In this document: positions 26,644 through 35,131 of the stretch, in pieces
Layout of the letters: every line of letters starts with the position of its first letter
How positions within the stretch are numbered: the first letter of the stretch is position 1
NCBI RefSeq assembly: GCF_023221595.1
Contig: NZ_CP096567.1
Coordinates: forward strand, 248,001-312,000
Reading direction: 5' to 3'
Length of the DNA: 64,000 nucleotides
From: Rhodococcus qingshengii JCM 15477
GTDB taxonomy: Bacteria > Actinomycetota > Actinomycetes > Mycobacteriales > Mycobacteriaceae
Position numbers and translations under genes: made by a program
Notes under the pieces: generated by a model
What the model saw: the letters and a program-made list of their open reading frames with translations, nothing else
Told to the model about the DNA's origin: nothing
Databases searched by the model: none

Positions 26644-27818
26644 CCGCCGTGACCGGATTGGTCGTAGATACCGATGAGCATCGCCTGATTCGCGAGAGCG
26701 TCGCGAAGATCGCCGAGAAGTTCGGCCCCGAATACTATTTGGAGCGTTCCCGTTCCGGTGGCAACGTCGACGAGCTCTGGAATGAGCTGGGCGAGGCGGG
26801 CCTCGTCGGTGTCCACCTACCCGAGGAATACGGCGGCGGCGGGGCCGGTCTGTCCGAGTTCGTCATCGTGCTCGAAGAACTTGCCGCACACGGGATGCCA
26901 CTGTTGATCGGCGTCATCTCGCCCGCCATCTGCGGTTGCATCATCGCCGAGCACGGCTCCGAGGAAATGAAGGACGAGTGGCTGCCCGGACTGGCCTCCG
27001 GCAAGCGACGAATGGCTTTCGCGCTCACCGAACCGGAGGCGGGCTCCAACAGTCACAATGTGACCACCACGGCCCGTCGCAGTGGCGAGGGCTGGAGCAT
27101 TACCGGCGGCAAGTACTTCATCTCCGCGATCGAGGAAGCCGAGGCTCTTCTCGTGGTGACGCGAGATGCGAGCATCGAGCAGGCTCCGGGCTCGAAGCGC
27201 AGTCCGCTGTCTCTCTTCGTGGTCCCCAAGAACACTCCCGGTCTGGTGTTCCAGCCGCTCGAAACGGCGCTGGTCAATCCGGACCGTCAGTTCACCGTCT
27301 TCTTCGACGACGTCAAGGTCGGCCCGGAAGCGCTGATCGGCGCGCAAGGACGGGGTCTGAGGCAGGTGTTCGCCGGACTGAATCCCGAGCGCATCCTGGC
27401 GTCCTCGCTGAGCAACGGTATCGGCCGATACGCCATCGCGAAGGCCACCGTATACGCCAAGGACCGCAAGGTGTGGGATGTCGCGATCGGATCGCACCAG
27501 GGCGTCTCACATCCGTTGGCGGAAGCACATGTCGCCGTGCAGATGGCGCGTCTCGCCACGCAGCGCAGTGCCGCACTTCACGACGCCGGACTCGATGCTG
27601 CCGAAGCTGCGAACATGGCGAAGTTCGTCGCGGCGGATGCGTCGCTCAAAGCTCTCGATCAGGCCATCCAGGTGCACGGAGGCAACGGGATGAGCAAGGA
27701 ATACGGCCTGGCGGAGTTGTGGTTCATCACGAGGATGCTGCGCACCGCGCCGGTCAGTCGGGAGATGGTGCTCAACTACATCGCTCAGACCACCCTCGGG
27801 TTACCGGCTTCGTACTGA
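26640..27818 (+). CDS. Acyl-CoA dehydrogenase 2
   Basis: A 392-residue flavoprotein: HLPEEYGGGGAG, FALTEPEAGSNSHN, WSITGGKYFIS, and the helical C-terminal domain ending RTAPVSREMVLNYIAQ. The usual YGGT-E base segment is changed to RTAPVSRE, closer to steroid/branched-chain FadE-type enzymes, so it may work on a cyclic or branched acyl-CoA. GTG start overlaps the crotonase stop. Confidence 0.9.
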   Translation: MTAVTGLVVDTDEHRLIRESVAKIAEKFGPEYYLERSRSGGNVDELWNELGEAGLVGVHLPEEYGGGGAGLSEFVIVLEELAAHGMPLLIGVISPAICGCIIAEHGSEEMKDEWLPGLASGKRRMAFALTEPEAGSNSHNVTTTARRSGEGWSITGGKYFISAIEEAEALLVVTRDASIEQAPGSKRSPLSLFVVPKNTPGLVFQPLETALVNPDRQFTVFFDDVKVGPEALIGAQGRGLRQVFAGLNPERILASSLSNGIGRYAIAKATVYAKDRKVWDVAIGSHQGVSHPLAEAHVAVQMARLATQRSAALHDAGLDAAEAANMAKFVAADASLKALDQAIQVHGGNGMSKEYGLAELWFITRMLRTAPVSREMVLNYIAQTTLGLPASY

Positions 27819-27887
27819 CCGATTTCGCGTGCCGCTACTTCTCGGCCCGCGCCGTTCTTACCGAGAATTTCACTGAGGAGCATCGCT

Positions 27888-29204
27888 ATGAGTAGTCCCG
27901 AGAACAACTTCGACGCCCTGGTAGTCGGCGCCGGCGCCGGCGGTCTGTTCGCTGCGGCCCGGCTACAACATCTGGGCTACCGCACTCTGCTGGTGGAGCG
28001 TCTGGATCAGGTTGGTGGCCGCGCCTCCACACACGACATTGACGGCTTCAAGGTCAACAACGGTGCCATAGTCATCGAGACCGGCGGCATCACCGAGGAG
28101 ACCTTCGCCGAACTCGGTGCAGAATTCGACGTGCGTTCGCCGAAGCCCCCGATTCTCTATCGTCTGGGTGGTAAGGATGTGGATGTCAGTGGCGGCGGTT
28201 GGGGCTTCCTTCTCGGCAAGCTCACCCGTCAGGGTGCCAAGCTGGTCAAGGGAATCGGCGCGGCCCGCAACGATTCCGGTCTGCCGGAGGACGAGTTGTC
28301 CACTGACGAGTGGGTGTGCAAGTACACCAAGAACGAGGGCGTGCGCGGCATCTTCCGCAACATGTGCGGTTCGGTGTTCGCGGTGAGTTCGGAGGAACTC
28401 CCGGCCCGGGTTTTCCTTACGTACTTCACTCGCAAGAGTGCGTTCAAGACCTTCGGTTTCGCTCCCGAGGGCACCATCGGAATCTGGCGTTCGCTGGCAA
28501 GCGCCTTCGAACGTGACGGCGGACAGCTCTGGCTGAACGCTGAAGTCGAGAGCATCATCACCGCCGACGGTCAGGTGACCGGAGCTGTGATCGAGCGCGA
28601 CGGTCAGTCCGTGGAGGTTTCCTGCAGGTTTGCAGTCAGCGACACCGGCCCCGCGGCCACGGTGAGTCTCGTCGGCAGCGAGAATCTGCCGGCGGATTAC
28701 CTCGAGACCGTGAAGCGTGGTGACCGGCCCTGCTCGATGATCGCGGTCAACTTCGCCAGCCAGGACAGACTGATCGACGTACCCGGCATGCTGAGCTTCG
28801 CGAACACCAAGCGTCTTTGCTATGTCGCGAACTTCACCGATGTGTGCCCCGAGATGGCTCCGGAAGGGTGGAACCTCTACGTCGGTGCAGCAGTCCCGAA
28901 ACCTGCGGTGGGTGACTTCGACGAGGAAGCGGAAACCAAGATTCTCCTCGACGAGCTGCAGGCGGAGATCAAGGGTTTCGACAAGGCTCGAATCCTCTCC
29001 GTCGTCACCACCCGCGACGGGTGGCCGCCGCAGCGCGCGGTGTCGGGCTTCGATCTGCCAAACACCACTCCGATCGCCAACTTGTGGAACGTCGGCGACG
29101 GGGTGAAGGAATACGCCAACGGCGGCACCACTGCTTGCGCTGAGACCGCCAAGATTGTTGTCGACGCGGTCCGGGAGCGATTCGCTGTGGAAGCGACTGC
29201 GTAG
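27888..29204 (+). CDS. FAD-dependent oxidoreductase (phytoene-desaturase/amine-oxidase superfamily)
   Basis: A 438-residue protein with an N-terminal FAD motif VVGAGAGGLFAAARL and the conserved ERLDQVGGRAST second stretch, and a C-terminal NLWNVGDGVKEYANGG that contacts FAD. The family desaturates or isomerises isoprenoid-like and cyclic substrates. Within this operon it may desaturate a ring. GAGGAG precedes the ATG. Exact reaction unknown. Confidence 0.8.
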   Translation: MSSPENNFDALVVGAGAGGLFAAARLQHLGYRTLLVERLDQVGGRASTHDIDGFKVNNGAIVIETGGITEETFAELGAEFDVRSPKPPILYRLGGKDVDVSGGGWGFLLGKLTRQGAKLVKGIGAARNDSGLPEDELSTDEWVCKYTKNEGVRGIFRNMCGSVFAVSSEELPARVFLTYFTRKSAFKTFGFAPEGTIGIWRSLASAFERDGGQLWLNAEVESIITADGQVTGAVIERDGQSVEVSCRFAVSDTGPAATVSLVGSENLPADYLETVKRGDRPCSMIAVNFASQDRLIDVPGMLSFANTKRLCYVANFTDVCPEMAPEGWNLYVGAAVPKPAVGDFDEEAETKILLDELQAEIKGFDKARILSVVTTRDGWPPQRAVSGFDLPNTTPIANLWNVGDGVKEYANGGTTACAETAKIVVDAVRERFAVEATA

Positions 29205-29223
29205 CGGAAGTGAGGATCTGAGA

Positions 29224-29256
29224 GCGGCGGCCACCGGAAGATTCAGTGGCCACCGC
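29224..29256. terminator. Hairpin between convergent flavoprotein and TetR genes
   Basis: Arms 29224-29234 (GCGGCGGCCAC) and 29246-29256 pair with one mismatch around an 11-nt loop, just downstream of the flavoprotein and touching the end of the TetR gene. Confidence 0.5.
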
Positions 29257-29257
29257 T

Positions 29258-30043
29258 TCAGCCCTTTGCCGCGACCTTCTTGGCGCTTGCCGTCTTGGTG
29301 CCGGACCTGCGACCGACTGCCTTCGCAGTGTTGGACTTCGCGGCCACGCGCTTAGTGCTCGACTTCTCGGGGGCGGGTGCCGAGGATGTGTCGGCTACCG
29401 TTCCGGCAAGTGCGGCAGGACTCGCAATACCGTGCAGCACGATGGACTGCGCGGTCCGGACGAGGCTGGTCAGTGAGCCGCCTCGTTTCGGATTCCACCA
29501 CTCTGCCGCCCAGTTCAGCGCCCCCATTACCAGCATGCGGGTAGCCCGAACGTCGAGATCCTCGCGTAGTTCCCCGGCGTCCTTGGCCGCCTGGTACAGC
29601 GCCTGCCACTCGTTGCCGTATTTGTTGCGTACGCTCTCGTGCCGCTCACGAAGGTGCTCCGGCATTTGTCCACCGTTGCGGATGGCGGCTGTGGTGTAGT
29701 CCGAGATGGAAAGTTCATAGCGCAGATGCGCCTCGACGGCTGCCGCGATGCGGTCGATAGGACGCGTATTGGGGTCGAGCGCCTCGAGTACCTCGCTCAC
29801 ATGGGCGCGGATATTGGAGATGCCGACGAACATGACCTCTTCGATCAGCTCTTCGCGGGATTTGAAGTAGTAGTAGATGGCGGGCGCCTGAAGTTCGGCG
29901 TGAGCGGCTACATCTACCAGCCGGGTACCGGCGAAGCCCTTCCGGCTAAGCACGTATGCAGCGGAATCGAGGATGCGTTCACGCGTGAGGGCGCTCTTCG
30001 TCCGGTCCTCGGCCGCTGATCCGGCCGTATCGTTTTTAAGCAC
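29258..30043 (-). CDS. TetR-family regulator 2 with Lys/Ala-rich C-terminal tail
   Basis: A protein of about 261 residues: HTH region (TRERILDSAAYVLSRKG, LQAPAIYYYFKSREELI), a TetR ligand domain closely related to TetR 1, then about 50 extra residues rich in Lys, Ala, Ser and Thr (KSSTKRVAAKSN, KTASAKKVAAKG) like histone-tail DNA-binding extensions. A GTG start at 30043 lies a few bases after a TATAAT on the same strand, so the mRNA may be leaderless. It is divergent from the ferredoxin gene with operator copy 5 between. It is the best candidate for the cluster-wide repressor. Confidence 0.88.
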   Translation of the reverse strand: MLKNDTAGSAAEDRTKSALTRERILDSAAYVLSRKGFAGTRLVDVAAHAELQAPAIYYYFKSREELIEEVMFVGISNIRAHVSEVLEALDPNTRPIDRIAAAVEAHLRYELSISDYTTAAIRNGGQMPEHLRERHESVRNKYGNEWQALYQAAKDAGELREDLDVRATRMLVMGALNWAAEWWNPKRGGSLTSLVRTAQSIVLHGIASPAALAGTVADTSSAPAPEKSSTKRVAAKSNTAKAVGRRSGTKTASAKKVAAKG

Positions 30044-30134
30044 GGATCGATTATATCGGCACACCGGCCACCCCAGTTACCTCCTGAACATGGCCCACCG
30101 ATGCGCACTGGAAAGTGGACCTGCCGGAAGAGAT

Positions 30135-30154
30135 ACTTTAATCTATATTAAAGT
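30135..30154. promoter_or_regulatory. Putative TetR operator, copy 5 (20-bp palindrome)
   Basis: ACTTTAAT-CTAT-ATTAAAGT, perfect 8-nt arms, in the divergent region of TetR 2 and ferredoxin. A minus-strand TATAAT near 30050-30055 is the likely TetR -10 box. Confidence 0.7.
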
Positions 30155-30204
30155 AAATAATGATCCCTGTAGGAACTGCGCAATCGCGTCGAAAGGACAC
30201 CGTC

Positions 30205-30396
30205 ATGAAGGTTGAAGTTGACAGGAAGAAGTGCACCGGACTGGGCATCTGTGAGTCCTTGGCGCCGGCTTTCTTCGAAGTAGACGACTCCGGCGACCTG
30301 CTCCTGCTCAAGGACGACATCGGGCCCGATGAACTCGCCGAGATCGAAGAGGCCGTAGCGGGCTGCCCCACTGAGGCGCTGCGGATCATCCGCTAG
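30205..30396 (+). CDS. [3Fe-4S] ferredoxin
   Basis: A 63-residue ferredoxin: CTGLGIC near residue 10 (the second Cys of a 4Fe-4S motif is replaced by Gly) and GCPTEAL near the end leave three cluster ligands, as in P450-type 3Fe-4S ferredoxins. It is followed by a ferredoxin reductase, and no P450 gene is visible. The most economical partner is the cluster 1 Rieske oxygenase. GAAAGGA precedes the ATG. Confidence 0.92.
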   Translation: MKVEVDRKKCTGLGICESLAPAFFEVDDSGDLLLLKDDIGPDELAEIEEAVAGCPTEALRIIR

Positions 30397-30464
30397 GGGA
30401 AGCGCCGCGGGTTCTCCGGAGGAGGGGAACTCCCACAAAACGACATCAAGTAGAGGACGAGGAT

Positions 30465-31703
30465 ATGAGCGAGCGGCATCTGGTAGTGGTCGGCGCGTCT
30501 CTGGCCGGACTGCGTGCGGTCGAAGCAGCCAGGAAGACCGGCTTCACCGGACCGATCACACTGATCGGTGGAGAGAAGCACCTGCCCTACGACCGTCCAC
30601 CGCTGTCGAAGGCCTATCTCGAAGCAGGATCGGAACCCGAGTCCACCCAATTCCGTGACAGTCGCACATTCTCGGATGAACTCGATGTGACACTGCTACT
30701 GGGACGACGCGCGACCTCCCTCGATACCGCACGGAAAGTCGTCGTAGTCGACGACCGTGAGGGGCGAAGCGAGGTGCATTACGACGCTCTTGTCATCGCC
30801 ACCGGGGCCGATGCGCGCCTCTTGCCCGGTACCGAGGGGCTTGCGGGCGTTCATTCCCTGCGCACCATCGATGACGCGATTGCGGTGCGTGCGGCACTCG
30901 ACGCGAATGCTCGGACGGTAGTGATCGGTGCCGGATTCATCGGCTCCGAAGTGGCTGCCGCAGCGCGTAAGCGAGGCGTGGACGTCACGGTCGTAGAGGC
31001 GCTGGCCACTCCGTTGGTGCGGGCCGTCGGCGAGAGGCTGGGTGGTGCAATCGCATCCCTGCACGAGCGCAACGGCACACCACTCCTGTGTGGGGTGGGT
31101 GTGAGCGCAGTGGAGGGCGCCGGACGCGTTGAACGCGTGGTCCTTTCGGACGGCACCGTTCTGCCCGCGGATCTGGTGGTCGTGGGCATCGGTGCTGTGC
31201 CGGCCACCGGCTGGCTGGAGGATTCTGGCCTGACTCTCGACAACGGAATCGTGTGCGATGAGAACCTCTACACCGGTGTGGAGGGAGTGTATGCGGCCGG
31301 CGATGTAGCACGTTGGCATAACACGCTTTTCGATCGTTCACAGCGTCTGGAACACTGGACCAGTGCTGCCGAGCAGGGAGCCGTCGCTGCCCGCAACGCG
31401 CTCGATCCTGATGCCGTGAAGGCTTACACCACCGTTCCCTACTTTTGGTCCGACTGGTACGGCAGCCGGATTCAATTCGTAGGGGTTCCGCAGGCCGACG
31501 AGATTGTGGTGGTCGACGGTGAACTCGACAGTGACCGCTGGGTCGCGCTCTATCGCGAGGGTGATCGTCTGGTCGGCGCCCTTACCCTCAACGGTCAGGC
31601 TGTGATCATGAAGTACCGAGGCCTGCTGATGAAGGGTGCCACCTGGGCCGACGCCCTTGCCTTCGCCGAGAAGCGAAAGCTGGCAGCTGTAGTCAAGGCG
31701 TAA
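30465..31703 (+). CDS. Ferredoxin reductase (FAD/NADH)
   Basis: A 412-residue pyridine-nucleotide oxidoreductase of the BphA4/Rhodocoxin-reductase group: VVGASLAGLRAVEAA FAD motif, YDRPPLSKAYL, VVIGAGFIGSEVAAAAR NAD motif, and VYAAGDVARW. It would pass electrons from NADH to the 3Fe-4S ferredoxin just upstream. The C-terminal domain (FWSDWYGSRIQFVG) is typical. Confidence 0.92.
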   Translation: MSERHLVVVGASLAGLRAVEAARKTGFTGPITLIGGEKHLPYDRPPLSKAYLEAGSEPESTQFRDSRTFSDELDVTLLLGRRATSLDTARKVVVVDDREGRSEVHYDALVIATGADARLLPGTEGLAGVHSLRTIDDAIAVRAALDANARTVVIGAGFIGSEVAAAARKRGVDVTVVEALATPLVRAVGERLGGAIASLHERNGTPLLCGVGVSAVEGAGRVERVVLSDGTVLPADLVVVGIGAVPATGWLEDSGLTLDNGIVCDENLYTGVEGVYAAGDVARWHNTLFDRSQRLEHWTSAAEQGAVAARNALDPDAVKAYTTVPYFWSDWYGSRIQFVGVPQADEIVVVDGELDSDRWVALYREGDRLVGALTLNGQAVIMKYRGLLMKGATWADALAFAEKRKLAAVVKA

Positions 31704-31758
31704 TCGCAGCGATACTGAATCCAGAATGCTTGGCTGACAGGATTTTTCGGAGAAATCA

Positions 31759-31793
31759 GGCCACCATCGCTCGGGCTGTGAGCGATGGTGGCC
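31759..31793. terminator. Hairpin between convergent reductase and carboxyltransferase genes
   Basis: Perfect 14-bp arms GGCCACCATCGCTC (31759-31772) and its complement (31780-31793) around a 7-nt loop. Confidence 0.75.
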
Positions 31794-31826
31794 TAGTCGT
31801 ACGTGTACTTCCGAAGTGGAGACGGA

Positions 31827-33389
31827 CTAGATCGGGGAAATTGTCCGGCGTTTGCCCGGCACCCGAGATTCTCGTCGCGGAGCAACCCGGGACAGTGCTT
31901 CGGCTAGAAGTCGACGGGTATCCGAAGGGGCAACCACGTCGTCAATTCCGAATCCGTCAGCGGCTTCGAAAGCTCCGATATTGGAACTGAACTTGGCAAT
32001 CAGCGACTTACGATGGGCCGTAGGATCATCCGCAGCTTCCCACTCGCGGCGGTAGGCGATGTCAACTGCGCCTTCCACCGGCATTGCGCAGATCTCGGCA
32101 GTAGGCCACGCAAGGGCGAGATCGGCTCCGTAGCTCCGTCCGCCGCCCATCGCGATGTACGCGGCTCCGTACCCTTTGCGCAGAACGATACTGAACCGAG
32201 GGACGGTTGCCTGCCCCATCTCGAAGACCAATCGCCCACTGCGCCGGGACAACTGGCTGGATTCGGCAGCAGTACCGATAAGGAACCCCGGCAGATCGAT
32301 CAGGATGACCAGCGGCAAGCCGAACGCATCGCAGACTGCAATAAAATGTGCGGCTTTTTCACAGGCAGGGCTGTCGAGCGCCCCACCCAGATGAAGCGGC
32401 TGGTTCGCGATGACTCCTACTGGACGTCCGTCGATGCGCGCGAAGCTGGTCACTACGTTGGCCGCAACGACCTCGCGCAGTTCGAATACCGAATCCTCGT
32501 CGGCTATTCCGCGGATTACGTCCCTGACATCGTAGGATTGGCGACTGCTGAGCGGCACGACCTCGTCGAGATCGACGGCGGCCGGTTTCCGAATGCCGGG
32601 CACTCGTGGCGGAAATTCCTCTGAACTCGACGGCAAGAACCCGAGGAACGCCCGAATCGCGTCGATGGCTTCTGGCTCGTCGTCGACCGCGATATCCGCA
32701 ACACCGTTGCATGCCTGAACATCGGCGCCGCCGATCTGCTCATTGGTCAGATTCTCACCCGTGGCAGCAGCGACAAACGGCGAGGAGGACATCCCCAGGG
32801 TCGACATATCCCTGACCATCACAACAAAATCGCTGAGTGCAGCGAGGTTTGTTGCGACACCGAAACCCGGGCCCATCATCGCCGAGACGACAGGAACCAG
32901 TCCCGACAAATCGACGAGCTGTTGAAGTAGAGGTGACCCGGGTGCGGCGTGGCGTGAATCCAGACCCTCCTGCATGCGGTGCCCGCCCCCGTCGCTCAGC
33001 AAGATCAGCGGGATCCGGTCTAGCAGAGCGCGTTCGGCGCATCGAGCGACCTTCTGCATTCCGGTGACGCCGTTGCTGCCGCCCAGCACGGTAAAGTCGA
33101 AGACCGCCAGCGCTACTGGCCGACCATCCACGTAGGCCACTCCCGTGACGACGCCGTCGCCGGGTGCAATCAGGGGGTCGCTTCCGGGCTGAGCAGGCCC
33201 GGGCCCGGCCAGTCCGCCGAATTCGAAGAAGCCATCCTCGTCGGCCAATAGTGCGATGCGCTCGCGGGCGGTCAGTTTGCCGCGCTGATGTTGACGGCTG
33301 ACCTCTGCCGGCCTCGACGCGTCAAAACCCGACGCGTGCCGATCGATGACCTGCTGCGCAAGTGGATTTGGTGTCGAATCCTTGCTCAC
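31827..33389 (-). CDS. Acyl-CoA carboxylase carboxyltransferase (beta) subunit
   Basis: A protein of about 520 residues of the AccD/PccB family with two crotonase-like halves: GKLTARERIALLAD, SDGGGHRMQEG, then VILIDLPGFLIGTAAE and YGAAYIAMGGGRSYG. It transfers CO2 from carboxybiotin to acetyl-, propionyl- or a longer acyl-CoA. No biotin-carboxylase subunit lies in the window, so it must borrow one. Propionyl-CoA disposal would fit cleavage of an alpha-methyl side chain. The GTG at 33389 is preferred (AAAGG at 8 nt); an ATG at 33404 is in frame. Operator copy 6 lies upstream. Confidence 0.88.
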   Translation of the reverse strand: MSKDSTPNPLAQQVIDRHASGFDASRPAEVSRQHQRGKLTARERIALLADEDGFFEFGGLAGPGPAQPGSDPLIAPGDGVVTGVAYVDGRPVALAVFDFTVLGGSNGVTGMQKVARCAERALLDRIPLILLSDGGGHRMQEGLDSRHAAPGSPLLQQLVDLSGLVPVVSAMMGPGFGVATNLAALSDFVVMVRDMSTLGMSSSPFVAAATGENLTNEQIGGADVQACNGVADIAVDDEPEAIDAIRAFLGFLPSSSEEFPPRVPGIRKPAAVDLDEVVPLSSRQSYDVRDVIRGIADEDSVFELREVVAANVVTSFARIDGRPVGVIANQPLHLGGALDSPACEKAAHFIAVCDAFGLPLVILIDLPGFLIGTAAESSQLSRRSGRLVFEMGQATVPRFSIVLRKGYGAAYIAMGGGRSYGADLALAWPTAEICAMPVEGAVDIAYRREWEAADDPTAHRKSLIAKFSSNIGAFEAADGFGIDDVVAPSDTRRLLAEALSRVAPRRESRVPGKRRTISPI

Positions 33390-33483
33390 CGCACTACCTT
33401 TCAATGAATTTGGTGCCCAACGAAGCTGGTTCTCTCTGATTCATCGCCATCGTCCCGAAAACCGAGATCACTCCGTCGGCGTT

Positions 33484-33498
33484 AATTGAATGTAAGTT
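33484..33498. promoter_or_regulatory. Putative TetR operator, copy 6 (AATTGAATGTAAGTT)
   Basis: The same spacing and AT-rich half-sites, about 95 bp before the carboxyltransferase start; the least symmetrical copy. Confidence 0.45.
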
Positions 33499-33709
33499 AA
33501 AATAAAGACTGCGTCAATCTGCTTGCCGGGCGTGCGTCCGACAAGCAGATGAACGCAGATCTGCTACTGCGGAGCAGTTCGAAGGCCATCCTCGGAAAGC
33601 GTCGTGCCGAGCATGTTCGGCCGGCTCGATCTCAGGCTCTATGCAGCCGAGACAGATGGATTACGCGTCAGGTTGACAAGGTTGGAAGTTCCTGCCATTC
33701 TCCTTTGCA

Positions 33710-33824
33710 GGTCACGAGTACCAGTGTTCAGCCCCGGCTTGCTGGTCGGCAACCCTCCTCCGCGGTGGGGTGCTCCGGGTGACGACCCGGCTGTATCCGA
33801 AAACGGATGCGGCAAGCGCGGGCT
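33710..33824 (+). promoter_or_regulatory. SAM-IV riboswitch
   Basis: The segment from GGTCACGAGT through CAGCCCCGGCTTGCTGG, CGGCAACCCTCC, GCGGTGGGGTGC, CCGGGTGACGACC, a short hairpin and finally GCGGCAAGCGCGGG matches, in order and spacing, the actinobacterial SAM-IV aptamer as I know it. It binds S-adenosylmethionine and normally lowers expression of sulfur-metabolism genes. It lies 52 bp before the class V aminotransferase remnant, so it now controls a broken gene. Confidence 0.85.
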
Positions 33825-33875
33825 TCCGGGAACAACACCCGAAAAATGAGTCCTTGAACGTGAGGATTGTCTTCG

Positions 33876-34080
33876 ATGACTGCTGTTTTGAGTGCCGAGT
33901 TCTGTGCCACCGCCCCCATTGCCAAGGTTTCGGGTTCTGACCTGCAGGTTCCCCTCGTGCAGGGCGGCGAGTGTTCGTACGCAAACTTCGACTACGCAGC
34001 CAGTGCGCCAGGCATTGGCCCAGGTCACGGACTGCATCGCAGAATTGCTCCCACTTACGCCAGCGTCCACCGCGGCGCCG
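33876..34080 (+). pseudogene. N-terminal remnant of a class V (cysteine-desulfurase-like) aminotransferase
   Basis: From the ATG the frame reads MTAVLSAEFC...YANFDYAASAP. A +1 shift near 34010 continues ALAQVTDCIAELLP, and a shift back gives TYASVHRGAG, all typical of the start of class V PLP aminotransferases. Similarity stops at about 34075, where unrelated sequence begins. Two frameshifts and loss of the PLP lysine region make it a pseudogene. It was the target of the SAM-IV riboswitch. Confidence 0.7.
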
Positions 34081-34083
34081 GAA

Positions 34084-34428
34084 ACGTCCGAAGGCCAGAT
34101 CGTCGGATTCACGATCCGGCATGACTACACGACACTGGCGGACGTCCCGGTCTCCCGGTCTCAGCTCCGGCGGGGCACAGCCCGCATCGCACCAGTAGTA
34201 GCAGAGACGTTGCACCGTCTCACCGCCCCAGAGCGAACCGAATCCGCTCGGTTGCAACAGTCGATCGAACTGCTACGAGTGGAAGAGGACGCTGCTCGCA
34301 ACGCTGCGACCTCGCTCCTGTTCCCTGACGAGCAGACGCTCGTCGCAGCCGAAGCCCGACTAGCTGCGATCGGCGCGGAGATCGCCGGCGTCCTCGACAG
34401 CGACCACCAGCACAGTCAGGCGGCCTGA
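34084..34428 (+). pseudogene. C-terminal tail of an unrecognised gene joined to the aminotransferase remnant
   Basis: About 115 codons that look truly coding (GQIVGFTIRHDYTTLADVPVS, a helical VETLHRL-like stretch, then charged coiled-coil-like helices ending HSQAA) but have no start of their own. The composition, a short beta part followed by alpha-helical repeats, could be the end of a large helicase/methylase-type protein. I cannot identify it. It ends just before two strong hairpins. Confidence 0.4.
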
Positions 34429-34434
34429 CCGACA

Positions 34435-34475
34435 CGGGGCAGGTGCGGATCCTTCGCCTTGCCGCACCTGCCCCG
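34435..34475. terminator. Hairpin terminator A
   Basis: Perfect 14-bp arms CGGGGCAGGTGCGG (34435-34448) and complement (34462-34475), 13-nt loop, 7 bp after a stop codon. Confidence 0.65.
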
Positions 34476-34481
34476 AATCCG

Positions 34482-34532
34482 CACCAGAGAACCGGCCCTC
34501 ACACCTGATCTGTGAGGGCCGGTTCGCTGGTG
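34482..34532. terminator. Hairpin terminator B
   Basis: 15-bp perfect arms GAACCGGCCCTCACA (34489-34503) and complement (34511-34525), extended by CACCAG/CTGGTG after a 1-nt internal loop. Directly behind hairpin A. Confidence 0.65.
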
Positions 34533-34594
34533 TCGGCGGCAGCAAAGAGCCGGACAGGTCCACAGACAACTTCCCCCACAGCGCGGCCGGACAG

Positions 34595-35131
34595 TCATGA
34601 CCACAAATACCGCTGGCGACCTACGAGAGTTTTCTCGTAGGTCGCCAGCGGTATTTGCCTCTCAGGCGGCGTACACAACACGTCCAGACTCTCGGCCAAC
34701 AAGCCTCCGTCCAGAACCCACCGGACGAACAGAGGCTCGCTCGAATCGAAGTTGGCGTACTCCACTTCGCCGGTCACCCCCAACTCCGCGACAACAGAGA
34801 GCGCCGCTTTGGCCGCCACGGCGTCCCAGGGATAACCAGCATCGCGCAGCGCACCTCCACCGCCGAACCGGATGTGCAACGTCGACACCGTGCAGTCTAC
34901 CCGAAAGCGTTCGCACTGCTCTACCAGTGCGCTCGTACGGAACAATCCAGCCAACATGCCAGCGAGCCGCGCATCAGGACTGACGTCAGAGAACTCACCC
35001 CGTGTCTCCGCACCACATGACACCAGCGAAGCAATCGTTGCCGCCACTGTTGCATCCAACCCACCATCGTCGTCACTTCGATCAGCGACGACGAATGCTC
35101 CACGGAAGCAACGACTTTGTCCTTCACCCAT
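34595..35131 (-). CDS. Hypothetical protein
   Basis: A 178-residue frame starting at an ATG with GAGG about 7 nt upstream. Residues 10 to about 150 look protein-like ([56 protein letters not shown]), with no motif I recognise. The last 25 residues are read through a perfect hairpin and may not be native, i.e. the original 3' end may be lost. It lies in a damaged region between gene remnants. Confidence 0.45.
   Translation of the reverse strand: MGEGQSRCFRGAFVVADRSDDDGGLDATVAATIASLVSCGAETRGEFSDVSPDARLAGMLAGLFRTSALVEQCERFRVDCTVSTLHIRFGGGGALRDAGYPWDAVAAKAALSVVAELGVTGEVEYANFDSSEPLFVRWVLDGGLLAESLDVLCTPPERQIPLATYEKTLVGRQRYLWS
34605..34656. repeat. Perfect 24-bp inverted repeat with 4-nt loop
   Basis: AAATACCGCTGGCGAC...(34605-34628) and its exact complement (34633-34656) around GTTT. 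It overlaps the 3' end of the minus-strand hypothetical gene. It could be its terminator or a transposon-derived hairpin. Confidence 0.7.

Noticed and set aside
16138..29204. Benzoyl-CoA epoxidase (box) or anaerobic benzoyl-CoA pathway
   Set aside because: No BoxAB, BoxC or benzoyl-CoA reductase-like proteins are present; the oxygenase is a two-subunit Rieske enzyme.
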